Origin: Aureimonas sp. AU20
Lineage (GTDB): Bacteria > Pseudomonadota > Alphaproteobacteria > Rhizobiales > Rhizobiaceae
Reading direction: 5' to 3'
Length of the DNA: 64,000 nt
Assembly: GCF_001442755.1 (NCBI RefSeq)
Contig: NZ_CP006367.1
Location: forward strand, 2,542,001-2,606,000
Shown here in pieces: positions 8,850 to 17,894 of the stretch. The translations under genes were made by a program, and so were the position numbers. The notes under the pieces are model-generated. The model was given only the letters and a program-made list of their open reading frames with translations, did no database searches and had not been told where the DNA came from. Numbering within the stretch: the stretch's first letter is position 1; each line of letters begins with the position of its first letter.

Positions 8850-10202
8850 ATGTTCAACAAGGTACTGATCGCCAATCGCGGCGAGATCGCGCTTCGCGTG
8901 CTGCGCGCCTGCAAGGAACTCGGCATCGCGACCGTCGCGGTCCATTCCACGGCCGACAATGCCGCAATGCATGTCCGACTTGCGGACGAAAGCGTCTGCA
9001 TCGGTCCGCCCCCGGCGCGCGACAGCTACCTGAACATTCCGCAGATCCTCGCTGCCTGCGAGATTTCCGGCGCCGACGCGGTGCATCCCGGCTACGGATT
9101 CCTGTCCGAAAACGCCCGCTTCGCCGACATTCTCGACGCGCACAACATCACCTTCATCGGCCCGACCGCCGACCACATTCGGATCATGGGCGACAAGATC
9201 GAGGCCAAGCGCACCGCCAAGCGCCTGGGCATTCCGGTCGTTCCCGGTTCGCCCGGCGCCGTGACGGACGATGTCGAGGCCATGCGCATCGCCAAGGAGA
9301 TCGGTTTTCCCGTCCTGGTGAAAGCGTCAGCCGGCGGCGGCGGTCGCGGCATGAAGGTTGCCAAGACCCCTGAGGACTTATCCGTGGCCTTGTCCACTGC
9401 GCGTCAGGAAGCCGGCGCGGCCTTCGGCGACGACGCGGTCTATCTAGAGAAATATCTCGGCAAGCCGCGCCATATCGAAGTGCAGGTCTTCGGCGACGGG
9501 ATGGGCAACGCCATTCATCTGGGCGAGCGCGACTGCTCGCTGCAGCGCCGCCACCAGAAGGTCTGGGAAGAGGCGCGCTCGCCGGCTCTGGACGACGCCC
9601 AGCGCAGGCGCATCGGCGAGATCTGCGCCAACGCCATGTCCGAGCTGCGCTATCGCGGCGCGGGCACGATCGAGTTCCTTTACGAGAACGGCGAGTTCTA
9701 TTTCATCGAGATGAACACGCGGCTTCAGGTCGAGCATCCCGTGACCGAGGCGATCACCGGGCTCGATCTCGTTCACGAGCAGATTCGCGTGGCGGCTGGC
9801 CAGGGCCTGTCGGTGAAGCAGTCCGACATCAATTTCCTCGGCCATGCCATCGAGTGCCGCATCAACGCCGAGGACCCGCGTACCTTCGCGCCGTCGCCCG
9901 GCCAGATCAGCTACTACCATGCGCCGGGCGGGCTCGGCATTCGCGTCGATTCAGGCGTCTATCAGGGCTACACGATCCCCCCCTTCTACGACAGCCTCAT
10001 CGGTAAGCTCATCGTCCACGGCCGCACACGCAACGAATGCCTGATGCGCCTGCGCCGTGCGCTGGACGAGATCGTGGTCGACGGCGTGAAGACGACGCTG
10101 CCGCTGTTCCAGGACCTCGTAGACAATCCCGACATCCAGGCCGGCAATTACGACATTCACTGGCTCGAGCATTACCTCGCCGAGGCGGTGAAGGCGGCGT
10201 GA
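8850..10202 (+). CDS. accC: Acetyl-CoA carboxylase, biotin carboxylase subunit
   Basis: ATP-dependent carboxylation of the biotin on AccB. 450 residues, the standard length. It opens [20 protein letters not shown], has [10 protein letters not shown] near residue 75, the ATP-grasp glycine loop [12 protein letters not shown] near 157-168, [12 protein letters not shown] near 290-301 and a complete C-terminal domain. Directly downstream of accB and followed by aat after seven bases, so the three form one operon. Confidence 0.97.
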   Translation: MFNKVLIANRGEIALRVLRACKELGIATVAVHSTADNAAMHVRLADESVCIGPPPARDSYLNIPQILAACEISGADAVHPGYGFLSENARFADILDAHNITFIGPTADHIRIMGDKIEAKRTAKRLGIPVVPGSPGAVTDDVEAMRIAKEIGFPVLVKASAGGGGRGMKVAKTPEDLSVALSTARQEAGAAFGDDAVYLEKYLGKPRHIEVQVFGDGMGNAIHLGERDCSLQRRHQKVWEEARSPALDDAQRRRIGEICANAMSELRYRGAGTIEFLYENGEFYFIEMNTRLQVEHPVTEAITGLDLVHEQIRVAAGQGLSVKQSDINFLGHAIECRINAEDPRTFAPSPGQISYYHAPGGLGIRVDSGVYQGYTIPPFYDSLIGKLIVHGRTRNECLMRLRRALDEIVVDGVKTTLPLFQDLVDNPDIQAGNYDIHWLEHYLAEAVKAA

Positions 10203-10209
10203 GCCTTCC

Positions 10210-10881
10210 ATGGCGCCGAGTCGACGCGACGAGGATTTCCGGCTAACGCCGGAGATCCTGCTTCGGGCCTATGCGGCCGGGCTGTTTCCGATGGCGGAGG
10301 ATGCTGAGGACGATTCGATCTACTGGGTCGATCCGACCCTGCGCGGCGTCCTGCCCCTCGACGACTTCCACGTGCCGCGCAGCTTGGTGAAGGCGATCCG
10401 CCGGGATACGTTCGATATTCGCGTGGACACGGCCTTCTCGGCTGTGCTCGATGGATGCGCGGAACCGGCCCCAGGTCGCGAGCACACTTGGATCAACCAA
10501 CAGATTCGCGAGCTGTATCTAGAGCTTCACGCGATGGGCTATGCCCATTGTGTGGAAGCCTGGGAGGGCGACCAACTCGTCGGCGGCCTTTATGGCGTCA
10601 GTCTTGGAGGCGCTTTCTTTGGAGAAAGCATGTTCTCCCGCCGCACCGACGCGTCGAAGATTTCCCTGGTCTATCTCTGGGAAAGGCTGACACGCGGCGG
10701 CTACACGTTGCTCGACACGCAGTTCATCACCAACCACCTGTCGCGCTTCGGCGCGGTCGAGATCCCGCGCGAGGCCTATCGCAAGCGCCTTGAAGCGGCC
10801 TTGGAACAGACCGCGAGTTTCTACCCGGCCGGCGCCGGAACAGTGGAGTCGGTCTTGCAATCTTTGAGCCAGACGTCATAG
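10210..10881 (+). CDS. aat: Leucyl/phenylalanyl-tRNA--protein transferase
   Basis: Adds Leu or Phe to N-terminal Arg or Lys of proteins, marking them for ClpAP through the N-end rule. 223 residues with the family signatures [27 protein letters not shown] (here GREHTWINQ), [20 protein letters not shown] and [15 protein letters not shown]. Last gene of the accB-accC-aat operon. Its final 61 bases overlap the end of the convergent DUF2155 gene on the other strand. Confidence 0.95.
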   Translation: MAPSRRDEDFRLTPEILLRAYAAGLFPMAEDAEDDSIYWVDPTLRGVLPLDDFHVPRSLVKAIRRDTFDIRVDTAFSAVLDGCAEPAPGREHTWINQQIRELYLELHAMGYAHCVEAWEGDQLVGGLYGVSLGGAFFGESMFSRRTDASKISLVYLWERLTRGGYTLLDTQFITNHLSRFGAVEIPREAYRKRLEAALEQTASFYPAGAGTVESVLQSLSQTS

Positions 10882-11231
10882 ACGGGATGCTCGACGGCGT
10901 TGAGGCCGGGCGAGTCCGCAAACATCCAACCCGAGAAGATGCGGCGAATCTGGCGGTCGAGCGTGATTTCGTCGACCTCCACGAAACTGTCCGTCTTCGG
11001 CGTTTCGTCCTGAGAACGGGTGTAACAGGCGCGCGGTGTCACCTGCAGCGTACCGAACTGAACGGTCTCATCGACGGCGACGTCGAAACTCGTGATCCGA
11101 CCGGTGATCTTGTCGAGACCCGAGAAGACCGCGACCTTGTTGGCGATGCGGGCGGCGGAGGCTGGCGCCGGTACGAGCGACGCCGCCAGAAGCCCAGCTC
11201 CCAGCAGCCCGCGAGTAAAAGAGGATGTCAT
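10821..11231 (-). CDS. Secreted DUF2155 protein
   Basis: Small periplasmic protein of 136 residues with unknown function, found mainly in alphaproteobacteria. Signal peptide [19 protein letters not shown] to about ASA-AR; the mature part carries [24 protein letters not shown] start (here [19 protein letters not shown]), a conserved CYTR cysteine and [25 protein letters not shown] near the end. The open frame continues upstream through the neighbouring gene in another phase, but the signal peptide fixes the ATG at 11231. It lies downstream of NDUFA12 (18-base gap), the same order seen in rhizobia. Its 3' end overlaps aat by 61 bases in antisense, and the conserved YDVWLKDCK motif lies in the overlap, so the overlap is real. 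Confidence 0.88.
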   Translation of the reverse strand: MTSSFTRGLLGAGLLAASLVPAPASAARIANKVAVFSGLDKITGRITSFDVAVDETVQFGTLQVTPRACYTRSQDETPKTDSFVEVDEITLDRQIRRIFSGWMFADSPGLNAVEHPVYDVWLKDCKTDSTVPAPAG

Positions 11232-11248
11232 AATTCGCGTGGCCCTGA

Positions 11249-11638
11249 TCAGGGCTGCCACGCGTCGTAATCGCCGGACACGCGCGGCCGCTCGGCCGTG
11301 TTGAGCAGCGAGCCCTTCGGGCGATAAGCCCGTCCCGTGCCGGTCAGGTTCGCCTGATGCGGCTTTTCCCAATCGCGCGGACGATAGTCTTCCTTCGGGG
11401 GCGGCGTGTCGACGCGATGATGCATCCAGCCGTGCCAGCCCGGGCCGATGGCGGAAGCCTCGGCCGGTCCGTTGTAGATGACCCAGCGGCGCTTGCCGTC
11501 GGCGGACTGGTAGTACAGGTTGCCGCGCTCGTCCTCGCCGACCGGCTGACCGAAGCGCCAAGTGTAGAAGCGCGTGCCGATCGTCTGGCCGTTCCACCAA
11601 GTGAAAATCTGAAGAAGCCAGGGGCTGACTTTACTCAT
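11249..11638 (-). CDS. NADH:ubiquinone oxidoreductase accessory subunit NDUFA12 (17 kDa / B17.2)
   Basis: Bacterial homologue of the mitochondrial complex I supernumerary subunit NDUFA12, located on the membrane-matrix (cytoplasmic) side. 129 residues: QIFTWWNGQTIGTRFYTWRFG, VGEDERGNLYYQ, RRWVIYNG, GWHGWMHH and the PRDWEKPHQ motif are the family hallmarks. The ATG at 11638 (MSKVSPWLLQ) was preferred to one eight codons upstream on family length. It sits 30 kb from the nuo operon of this window; the product is expected to join that complex. Confidence 0.92.
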   Translation of the reverse strand: MSKVSPWLLQIFTWWNGQTIGTRFYTWRFGQPVGEDERGNLYYQSADGKRRWVIYNGPAEASAIGPGWHGWMHHRVDTPPPKEDYRPRDWEKPHQANLTGTGRAYRPKGSLLNTAERPRVSGDYDAWQP

Positions 11639-11706
11639 CGGGCTCGTTCCTCGCGTCGGCAAGGGTTATGGTCTGGTGCTGGTCGAAAGTCCATCGCAAA
11701 CCGGGC

Positions 11707-13206
11707 TTACTCCAAGCCGAGCTTGGCCTTGACGATATCGTTCACCGCCTGCGGATTGGCCTTGCCACCCATGGCGCGCATGACCTGACCGACGAACCAG
11801 CCGGCCAGCGTCGGCTTGGCCTGCGCCTGCGCCACCTTGTCCGGGTTGGCGGCGATGATCTCGTCCACCGCCGTCTCGATGGCGCCGGTGTCGGTCACCT
11901 GCTTCATGCCCCGGCTTTCGACCAGCGCCTTCGGGTCACCGCCCTCGGTCCAGACGATCTCGAACAGATCCTTGGCGATCTTGCCGGAGATGACGTTCTC
12001 GCGGATCAGATCCAGAATCGCGCCCAGCTGCTCGGCCGAGACCGGGCTGTCCTCGATCGACTTGCCCGACTTGTTGAGCGCACCGAGGAGATCGTTGATC
12101 ACCCAGTTGGCCGCTTGCTTCGCGTCGCGCCCAGCCGCCGTTCTCTCGAAGAAATCGGCGATCGCCTTTTCCGACACGAGAATCGACGCGTCGTAGGGTG
12201 AGAGGCCGGCATGGTCCATCAACCGCTGGCGCTTGTCGTCCGGCAGTTCCGGCAGATCGGCACGAAGCGATTCCACGAACGCGTCGTCGAATTCCAGCGG
12301 CAGGAGGTCGGGATCGGGGAAGTAGCGGTAGTCGTGCGCGTCCTCCTTGGAGCGCATTGCCCGCGTTTCGCCCTTCACGGGATCGAAAAGCCTGGTTTCC
12401 TGATCCACCGTGCGCCCATCCTCGATCAGAGCGATCTGGCGGCGAGCCTCAGATTCGATCGCCTGGCCGACGAAGCGGATGGAGTTGACGTTCTTGATCT
12501 CGCAGCGCGTGCCGAACGCGCCGCCGGGCCGGCGAACCGACACGTTGACGTCGGCGCGCATGGAGCCTTCATCCATGTTGCCGTCGCAGGTGCCGAGATA
12601 GCGAAGGATGGTTCGCAGCTTGGTGAGGTACGCCTTGGCCTCGTCGGCCGACCGCATGTCGGGCTTGGAGACGATCTCCATGAGTGCCACGCCGGAGCGG
12701 TTCAGATCCACGAAGGACATGGTTGCATGCTGATCGTGCAGCGACTTGCCGGCATCCTGTTCCAGATGCAGACGCTCGACGCCGACCTCGATCTCCTCGA
12801 ACTGGCCCTTGGAATCGGGACCGACCGAGACGAGCACGATGCCCTCGCCGACGATCGGGTCCTTGAACTGCGAGATCTGATAACCCTGCGGCAGATCGGG
12901 ATAGAAATAGTTCTTCCGGTCGAAGACCGAGCGATTGTGGATCGCAGCCTTGAGGCCGAGCCCGGTGCGCACCGCCTGCCGTACGCATTCCTCGTTGATG
13001 ACAGGCAGCATGCCGGGCATGGCTGCGTCCACCAGCGAGACGTTGTCGTTGGGTTCCGAGCCGAACTGCGTCGAGGCGCCGGAAAACAGCTTGGCTTCCG
13101 ACAGGACCTGCGCGTGAACTTCCATGCCGATCACGATCTCCCAGTCTCCCGAGAGGCCGGAGATGAACTTGCGGGGATCGGGCGTGCGGGTGTCGACGAG
13201 GGTCAT
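11707..13206 (-). CDS. gatB: Asp-tRNA(Asn)/Glu-tRNA(Gln) amidotransferase subunit B
   Basis: tRNA-binding and kinase subunit of GatCAB, which turns Glu-tRNA(Gln) or Asp-tRNA(Asn) into Gln- or Asn-tRNA. 499 residues. The N-terminal domain has [21 protein letters not shown] and [32 protein letters not shown] and [15 protein letters not shown] follow. The C-terminal GatB/YqeY helical domain ends [14 protein letters not shown]. Encoded 67 bases after gatA in the order gatC-GNAT-gatA-gatB. Confidence 0.97.
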   Translation of the reverse strand: MTLVDTRTPDPRKFISGLSGDWEIVIGMEVHAQVLSEAKLFSGASTQFGSEPNDNVSLVDAAMPGMLPVINEECVRQAVRTGLGLKAAIHNRSVFDRKNYFYPDLPQGYQISQFKDPIVGEGIVLVSVGPDSKGQFEEIEVGVERLHLEQDAGKSLHDQHATMSFVDLNRSGVALMEIVSKPDMRSADEAKAYLTKLRTILRYLGTCDGNMDEGSMRADVNVSVRRPGGAFGTRCEIKNVNSIRFVGQAIESEARRQIALIEDGRTVDQETRLFDPVKGETRAMRSKEDAHDYRYFPDPDLLPLEFDDAFVESLRADLPELPDDKRQRLMDHAGLSPYDASILVSEKAIADFFERTAAGRDAKQAANWVINDLLGALNKSGKSIEDSPVSAEQLGAILDLIRENVISGKIAKDLFEIVWTEGGDPKALVESRGMKQVTDTGAIETAVDEIIAANPDKVAQAQAKPTLAGWFVGQVMRAMGGKANPQAVNDIVKAKLGLE

Positions 13207-13273
13207 GATCGAGCTCAGGTGCGAAACGGTGCGGTGGCGGCACGTGGTGCCGCCGGGAGGAAGGCGAAGCGGC

Positions 13274-14755
13274 TCACCACCAGCGTTGCGGGGCGAACCG
13301 GCCTGCCGCCTTCTCGATGACGGAAGCGACGGTGAACAGCGTCTCCTCGCCGAAGGGACGTCCGATCAGCTGCAGGCCGAGCGGCGTGCCCTCGCCCGAC
13401 AGACCCGCCGGAACCGAGATGGCGGGAAGCCCGGCGAGATTGACCGTCACCGTGAATACGTCGTTCAGATACATCGCGACCGGGTCCGACGCGAGCGTCT
13501 GGTCGTTGATCGCGAAGGCGGCGGACGGCGTCGCCGGCGTCAGCAGCGCATCCACCCCGGCGTCGAAGACCTGCTCGAAATCGCGCTTGATCAGCGTGCG
13601 GACCTTCTGCGCCTGGAGATAATAGGCGTCGTAGTAGCCAGCCGAAAGCACATAGGTGCCAATCATGATGCGGCGCTTCACCTCGCGGCCGAAGCCTGCG
13701 GCGCGGGTCTGCTCGTACATGTCGGCGATATCGCGCCCAGGTACGCGCAATCCGTAGCGCACGCCGTCATAGCGCGCGAGGTTCGAGGAAGCCTCCGCCA
13801 TGGCGACGATGTAATAGGCCGGCAGAGCGTATTTCGTGTGCGGCAGCGAGACCTCGACGATCTCGGCGCCAGCTTCCTTGGCCCAGGCGATACCCTGGCT
13901 CCAGAGCGCCTCGATCTCGGCGGGCATGCCTTCGACGCGATATTCGCGCGGGATGCCGATGCGCTTGCCCTTCAGCGAGCCGCCGACGGCCGCCTCGTAG
14001 TCCGGCACGGGAAGATCGACGGAGGTGGTGTCCTTGGCGTCGACCGAGGCCATGGATTTCAGAAGGATCGCGGCGTCGCGCACGTCGCGCGCCACCGGCC
14101 CTGCCTGATCCAGCGACGAGGCATAGGCGACGACGCCCCAGCGCGAACAGCGGCCATAGGTCGGCTTGATGCCGACGGTGGCGGTGAAGGCGGCGGGCTG
14201 GCGGATCGAGCCGCCCGTGTCGGTGGCGGTCGCGCCTGCGCAGAGACGCGCGGCGACGGCGGCCGACGAACCGCCGGAGGAACCACCCGGCACGAGCGGC
14301 GTGTCGGAACCCGCGCGGCGCCATGGGTTGACGGTCGGCCCGTAATGGCTGCTCTCGTTGGAAGAGCCCATGGCGAACTCGTCCATGTTCAGCTTGCCGA
14401 GCATGACGGCACCGTCGGCCCATAGATTGGCCGTCACGGTGGATTCGTAGCGCGGCTTGAACCCGTCCAGAATGTGCGAAGCGGCCTGCGTGTGGACGCC
14501 TTCGGTGGCGAAGAGATCCTTGATGCCGAGCGGGATGCCGTCCAGCGCCTTGCCCTCGCCGCGCGCGAGACGCAGATCGGACGCCTGCGCCATGCGGCGC
14601 GCGGCATCTGGCGTGACAGCGACATAGGCGTTCAGCGCATCGTTCGCGGCTTCGATCGCGACGAGATAGGCGTCGGTCAGTTCCACGGCCGAGAACTGCT
14701 TCGCCTTCAGCGCGTCGCGGGCTTCGGCAATCGTAAGGGCGGTCAGGTCGGTCAT
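13274..14755 (-). CDS. gatA: Asp-tRNA(Asn)/Glu-tRNA(Gln) amidotransferase subunit A
   Basis: Glutaminase subunit of GatCAB; it frees ammonia from glutamine for the GatB site. 493 residues of the amidase-signature family. The Ser-cisSer-Lys triad is visible: K79 in [11 protein letters not shown]159 in PGGSSGGSS and nucleophile S183 in [12 protein letters not shown]. An in-frame opening reaches much further upstream but crosses the GNAT gene in a different phase; [17 protein letters not shown] is the normal family start. Confidence 0.97.
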   Translation of the reverse strand: MTDLTALTIAEARDALKAKQFSAVELTDAYLVAIEAANDALNAYVAVTPDAARRMAQASDLRLARGEGKALDGIPLGIKDLFATEGVHTQAASHILDGFKPRYESTVTANLWADGAVMLGKLNMDEFAMGSSNESSHYGPTVNPWRRAGSDTPLVPGGSSGGSSAAVAARLCAGATATDTGGSIRQPAAFTATVGIKPTYGRCSRWGVVAYASSLDQAGPVARDVRDAAILLKSMASVDAKDTTSVDLPVPDYEAAVGGSLKGKRIGIPREYRVEGMPAEIEALWSQGIAWAKEAGAEIVEVSLPHTKYALPAYYIVAMAEASSNLARYDGVRYGLRVPGRDIADMYEQTRAAGFGREVKRRIMIGTYVLSAGYYDAYYLQAQKVRTLIKRDFEQVFDAGVDALLTPATPSAAFAINDQTLASDPVAMYLNDVFTVTVNLAGLPAISVPAGLSGEGTPLGLQLIGRPFGEETLFTVASVIEKAAGRFAPQRWW

Positions 14756-14781
14756 GAGCTCGTATCGATCACTTCTGCCAC

Positions 14782-15258
14782 TCAGGCCGCGACGGAGCGC
14801 GCGAGGGGCTTTTCGTAGAACACGGAATAGGGGCTTTCGGGATAGTCCGCGAAGGCCGGGCAAAGTCGGAAGCCGGCGCGTTCGTAAATCTTGCAGGCGG
14901 CGGGCTGCTGGTCGCCGGTCTCGAGCTTGAGAATTGCGATGCCCTCTTCCTCGGCGCGCGCGACGATCCGCTCCAAAATCGCGCCGCCGACGCCACGGCC
15001 CTGCTCGGTCGCGCGTACATACATGCGCTTCACCTCGGCGAGTTCGGCGTCGTGCCGCAGGAGCGCGCCGCAGCCGATCGCGACACCATTCCGGCGAGCG
15101 ACGAAGACCGTGGTGTTCGGCTCCGCCATCTCTTCCGCCGTCATGCAGAAGCGGAATTCCGGCGGGCATAGCGGCTCGAGAAACGCGTTGAGCTCGGCGA
15201 TCAGCGCGCGCACGTCGTCCTGCAACGGCGTCTCCTCGCGGATCTCGACGGACGCCAC
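14782..15258 (-). CDS. GNAT family N-acetyltransferase
   Basis: Acyl-CoA-dependent acetyltransferase of 158 residues, substrate unknown. [20 protein letters not shown] starts the domain; the acetyl-CoA loop is [17 protein letters not shown] (Q/R-x-x-G-x-G/A type), preceded by [11 protein letters not shown], and [21 protein letters not shown] is the usual end of this subgroup. Start taken as GTG at 15258, one base after the gatC stop, with GGTGGAG as ribosome-binding site inside the end of gatC. The gene interrupts the gatCAB operon and is surely co-transcribed with it. Related proteins usually acetylate small amines or protein N-termini, but I cannot say which. Confidence 0.85.
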   Translation of the reverse strand: MASVEIREETPLQDDVRALIAELNAFLEPLCPPEFRFCMTAEEMAEPNTTVFVARRNGVAIGCGALLRHDAELAEVKRMYVRATEQGRGVGGAILERIVARAEEEGIAILKLETGDQQPAACKIYERAGFRLCPAFADYPESPYSVFYEKPLARSVAA

Positions 15259-15259
15259 C

Positions 15260-15547
15260 TTACTCCACCACCTTCGGGACCATGAAGTAATGGTCTTCGG
15301 TCGCAGGCGCGTTGGCGACGATGTCGTCGGCCTTGTGGCCATCGGTCACCGCATCCTGGCGCTTCTTCATCTGCATCGGGATGACCGATGTCATCGGCTC
15401 GACGCCGGAAACGTCCACCTCTCGCAACTGCTCGACGAAGCCGAGGATGGCGTTCAGCTCGCCCTCCATCGTCGTGACGTCTTCGTCGCTGACGGCAATC
15501 CGCGCGAGGCGCGCGACACGGCGAACGGTGGCGGTATCGACAGACAT
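15260..15547 (-). CDS. gatC: Asp-tRNA(Asn)/Glu-tRNA(Gln) amidotransferase subunit C
   Basis: Small linker subunit (95 residues) that wraps around the GatA-GatB interface. [24 protein letters not shown] and the [11 protein letters not shown] region are the two conserved parts. First gene of the gatC-GNAT-gatA-gatB operon, with a plausible promoter 34-62 bases upstream. Confidence 0.96.
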   Translation of the reverse strand: MSVDTATVRRVARLARIAVSDEDVTTMEGELNAILGFVEQLREVDVSGVEPMTSVIPMQMKKRQDAVTDGHKADDIVANAPATEDHYFMVPKVVE

Positions 15548-15580
15548 TGGACCTCTGGAAGCGGGTAGCTTGCGTCCAAC

Positions 15581-15609
15581 GCTATAGCCATGGGGCCGGC
15601 GCGACGCAA
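15581..15609 (-). promoter_or_regulatory. Probable promoter of the gatC operon, overlapped by a palindrome
   Basis: Reading on the minus strand, TTGCGT (15609-15604), a 17-base spacer and TATAGC (15586-15581) lie 34 bases before the gatC ATG. A nine-pair inverted repeat GGGGCCGGC/GCCGGCCCC (15592-15600 and 15615-15623), extended by inner CGAC/GTCG pairs, covers the -35 box and most of the spacer. It has no T-tract. It could be an operator or a fold in the 3' end of the upstream hydrolase transcript. Confidence 0.42.
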
Positions 15610-15648
15610 TGTCGGCCGGCCCCGGATGGTCGCATGTCGCGAAAGCCG

Positions 15649-16350
15649 TCAGATGTCGAAGGGCTCGCCGACCGGCGGCAGACGGACGCGGTTCGACTCA
15701 TCCTCCATCGCCTCGATGAACTTGTCGGGGTTGGGATCGAGGATCGGCATCGTGCCCCAATGAAGCGGGATGATCGTCTCGAAGTTGAAGTAGCGCCGGC
15801 ACGCCAGGGCCGCCACTGCCGCGCCCATGGTCAACCGGTCGCCGATCGGGACGAGCCCGATTCGCGGATGGTGCAGTTCCTCGATCAGGGCCATGTCGCT
15901 GAAGATGTCGGTGTCGCCCATGTGGTAGACGCTTGGGCCGTCCGCGAAATGCAGGACGAGGCCGTTCGGCATGCCGAGATAGGTGATGCGCCCCTCCTCC
16001 TCGATCGACGCGGAGGAATGGAAGGCCTGGGTCAGCGTCACCGAGAAGTCGCCGAACTTCACCGTGCCGCCTGTGTTGGCCGGCTCGATCGATTCCACAC
16101 CTTTCGACTTCAGCCACTGAACGAGCTCGAAAGTGCCGACCACCTTGGCGCCCGTGCGCTTGGCGATCTCGATCGTGTCGCCGACGTGATCGGAATGGCC
16201 GTGCGTCAGCAGAATATGCGTGACGCCCTCGCTCGCCTTCGCCACGTCGCCTCTGAAATGCGGGTTCCCCGAAAGGAACGGGTCGATCAGGATGACGGAC
16301 TCGCTGGTTTCGAGGCGGAAGGCGGAGTGGCCGAAATAGGTCATCTTCAT
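15649..16350 (-). CDS. UPF0173 metal-dependent hydrolase (metallo-beta-lactamase fold)
   Basis: MBL-fold hydrolase of 233 residues, family UPF0173; substrate unknown. Starts [18 protein letters not shown]. The zinc motif HxHxDH is H50-G-H52-S-D54-H55 in [25 protein letters not shown] supplies the bridging aspartate and [10 protein letters not shown] the last histidine. A longer open frame exists upstream, but family members begin exactly at MKMTYFGH, so the ATG at 16350 is used. Divergent from ruvX (99 bases between starts). Confidence 0.9.
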   Translation of the reverse strand: MKMTYFGHSAFRLETSESVILIDPFLSGNPHFRGDVAKASEGVTHILLTHGHSDHVGDTIEIAKRTGAKVVGTFELVQWLKSKGVESIEPANTGGTVKFGDFSVTLTQAFHSSASIEEEGRITYLGMPNGLVLHFADGPSVYHMGDTDIFSDMALIEELHHPRIGLVPIGDRLTMGAAVAALACRRYFNFETIIPLHWGTMPILDPNPDKFIEAMEDESNRVRLPPVGEPFDI

Positions 16351-16449
16351 GCTAAGGATCTCCGTCGCCTCGCCGCAAGGCCGGAGGCGAGAGTGCCGGG
16401 ACTGCGCGCGATTAGGTAGCGCCCGGCGTAAAGGGTCAAGGAGTTGCGT

Positions 16450-16944
16450 GTGCCGCTGGTTCAGATCGAAGAGTTGGGCGCGATCGTGCCACAGAGCCAG
16501 ACGCTCGCGGGCCTCGATCTCGGCACGAAGACGATCGGTCTCGCGATTTCCGACCTCGGCTGGCGCTTCGCGACTCCACGCCCCGTCCTGCGCCGGGTCA
16601 AGTTCGGGGTCGACGCCGCAGCCCTTCAAAAGGTTCTCGACGCGTCGCAGTGCGGAGGCATCGTCATCGGCCTGCCGCTCAACATGGACGGCAGCGAAGG
16701 CGTGCGCTCGCAATCGACCCGCGCCTTCGTTCGCAACTATCTCCGGCTCGATCCGCGACCGATCGCCTTCTGGGACGAGCGGCTCTCAACCGTCGCGGCC
16801 GAACGGGGAATGCTGGAGATGGACGTCTCTCGCGCCAAGCGGGCCGAGCGAATCGACTCGGCCGCCGCGTCCTTCATTCTTCAGGGGGCGCTGGACAGGC
16901 TTTCGACGCTGCTTGAACGCGGCGACGGTGCAAATCTCGCATAA
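16450..16944 (+). CDS. ruvX: Holliday junction resolvase-like RuvX (YqgF)
   Basis: RNase H-fold protein implicated in pre-16S rRNA 5' processing, once thought a Holliday junction resolvase. 164 residues. [17 protein letters not shown] holds the first catalytic aspartate, [15 protein letters not shown] the second conserved block and [13 protein letters not shown] and [15 protein letters not shown] the last. Start: AAGGAG at 16438-16443 lies six bases before the GTG at 16450; the TTG at 16444 touches the Shine-Dalgarno site and is unlikely. The last 64 bases overlap the end of a convergent gene. Confidence 0.9.
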   Translation: MPLVQIEELGAIVPQSQTLAGLDLGTKTIGLAISDLGWRFATPRPVLRRVKFGVDAAALQKVLDASQCGGIVIGLPLNMDGSEGVRSQSTRAFVRNYLRLDPRPIAFWDERLSTVAAERGMLEMDVSRAKRAERIDSAAASFILQGALDRLSTLLERGDGANLA

Positions 16945-17213
16945 GCGCGCTTGCTCAGCGCCACGATCGCCTTGCGACGGCGTAAGGCATAGAGGCCCAT
17001 GACGATCGCGCTATCCAAGACCAGCGCTCGGACCACCAGAGGCGGCAGGCTTTCGGCCGGCACCCCGAGCGTCTGAGCGTAGACGCCGAAGACCAGATCA
17101 TAGAAGTCCCGCGTCAGGAAGAAGAGGCCGAAGCTGACATCCTGCGAGGCGAGGCCGAGCCAGCCGGTCAGGATCGAGATCGGCATGAACCAGAGCCCAA
17201 GCAGCCAACGCAT
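16881..17213 (-). CDS. Small membrane protein, probably DUF6105 family
   Basis: 110 residues. [20 protein letters not shown] forms a first membrane segment, followed by the conserved-looking [20 protein letters not shown] and a second hydrophobic segment near [17 protein letters not shown] with a basic RRRKAIV end. I recall this pattern from DUF6105 proteins of rhizobia; function unknown. Its ATG overlaps the stop of the next upstream gene (TGATG), so the two are translationally coupled. The C-terminal Ser/Pro-rich tail lies opposite the end of ruvX. Confidence 0.7.
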   Translation of the reverse strand: MRWLLGLWFMPISILTGWLGLASQDVSFGLFFLTRDFYDLVFGVYAQTLGVPAESLPPLVVRALVLDSAIVMGLYALRRRKAIVALSKRAYARFAPSPRSSSVESLSSAP

Positions 17214-17740
17214 CAGCGCCTATCCTCGTCCGCCCTGCGCGTCGCCGGGTGACGTTGCGCGGGATCAGGCACCGACCGCTCGATCGCGGCCAGAGCCTTG
17301 CGGAAGGCCAGTTCGTCGTCCCTGTCATCGGCCGAAAAGACCGCATGGTCGAACACCAGCGCGACGATGCTGAGGAACAGCGACCAGAAGGCGAGATCGA
17401 CCCGGTCGAACACATGGGCAAGCGGCGGACCGAACAGCGCGGCGGCGACCACCATCGCCGAGCAGATGCCGATGCCGGCGAAGCTCAAGCGCTCGCCCTG
17501 GCGGCGCAGGCGATCGGTTCCGCCATGAAGCGAACGAAGAGCGACCGCTAGAAGGCCGGCGGTGCCGAGCGTCAAGCCGGCGACGAAGAGCGATGCGACC
17601 GGCGTTCCCGCGGCGGCGGGCTCCAGCGCGTGGCCGCCGATGGCGTCGATGCCCGCCAGATGCGCCAGTTCCGACAGACCGGTGACCGCATGAAACCCGA
17701 GCCAAAGGCTCAGGGCGAAGCTTGTCGCGACTCTCGTCAT
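17213..17740 (-). CDS. Uncharacterised multi-span membrane protein
   Basis: 175 residues, not recognised. Hydrophobic segments near 4-20, 47-66, 87-104 and 113-131 suggest four membrane spans, with a short RRQGER loop between the second and third and a charged cytoplasmic tail (ADDRDDELAFRKALAAIER, then RRADEDRR). GGAGAGGG lies just upstream of the ATG. It is the first gene of a two-gene unit with the DUF6105-like protein. A perfect CtrA-type box lies 17-31 bases before the start codon. Coding status rests on good codon pattern, a strong ribosome-binding site and coupling to the next gene. Confidence 0.65.
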   Translation of the reverse strand: MTRVATSFALSLWLGFHAVTGLSELAHLAGIDAIGGHALEPAAAGTPVASLFVAGLTLGTAGLLAVALRSLHGGTDRLRRQGERLSFAGIGICSAMVVAAALFGPPLAHVFDRVDLAFWSLFLSIVALVFDHAVFSADDRDDELAFRKALAAIERSVPDPAQRHPATRRADEDRR

Positions 17741-17756
17741 CGCACCCTCTCCATCC

Positions 17757-17771
17757 TTAACGAAGTCTTAA
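17757..17771. promoter_or_regulatory. CtrA-type binding site TTAA-N7-TTAA
   Basis: TTAACGAAGTCTTAAC matches the full CtrA consensus TTAA-N7-TTAAC, with both half-sites perfect. It lies 17 bases before the start of the membrane-protein pair on the minus strand and 124 bases before pyrB on the plus strand. A GANTC methylation site (GAGTC, 17811-17815) lies nearby. The position is too close to the minus-strand start codon for activation at a normal leader length, so repression, or control of a plus-strand promoter, fits better. Confidence 0.5.
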
Positions 17772-17854
17772 CGCGAAACTCCCCCCATCCGTTGTGGGAC
17801 GCAAACGAAAGAGTCGGGTAAGGTTAACGGGCCGGCCGTGGCGCCTCCCCGCGC

Positions 17855-17883
17855 TTGTGGCGGCGGGTGCTTTCTCCTATAGG
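17855..17883 (+). promoter_or_regulatory. Possible pyrB promoter
   Basis: TTGTGG, 17-base spacer, TATAGG. It would start transcription only about five bases before the pyrB ATG, giving an almost leaderless mRNA; in keeping with that, no clear Shine-Dalgarno sequence precedes the ATG. Weak evidence. Confidence 0.3.
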
Positions 17884-17894
17884 CGGACCTCGAC

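Noticed and set aside
12211..14425. Plus-strand open frames of 369 and 433 codons opposite gatB and gatA
   Set aside because: Antisense shadows; composition rich in Arg, His and Gly with no known domain.
17855..17894. Attenuator or PyrR-type leader before pyrB
   Set aside because: No competing hairpins with a T-run and too little leader if the nearby promoter is used.
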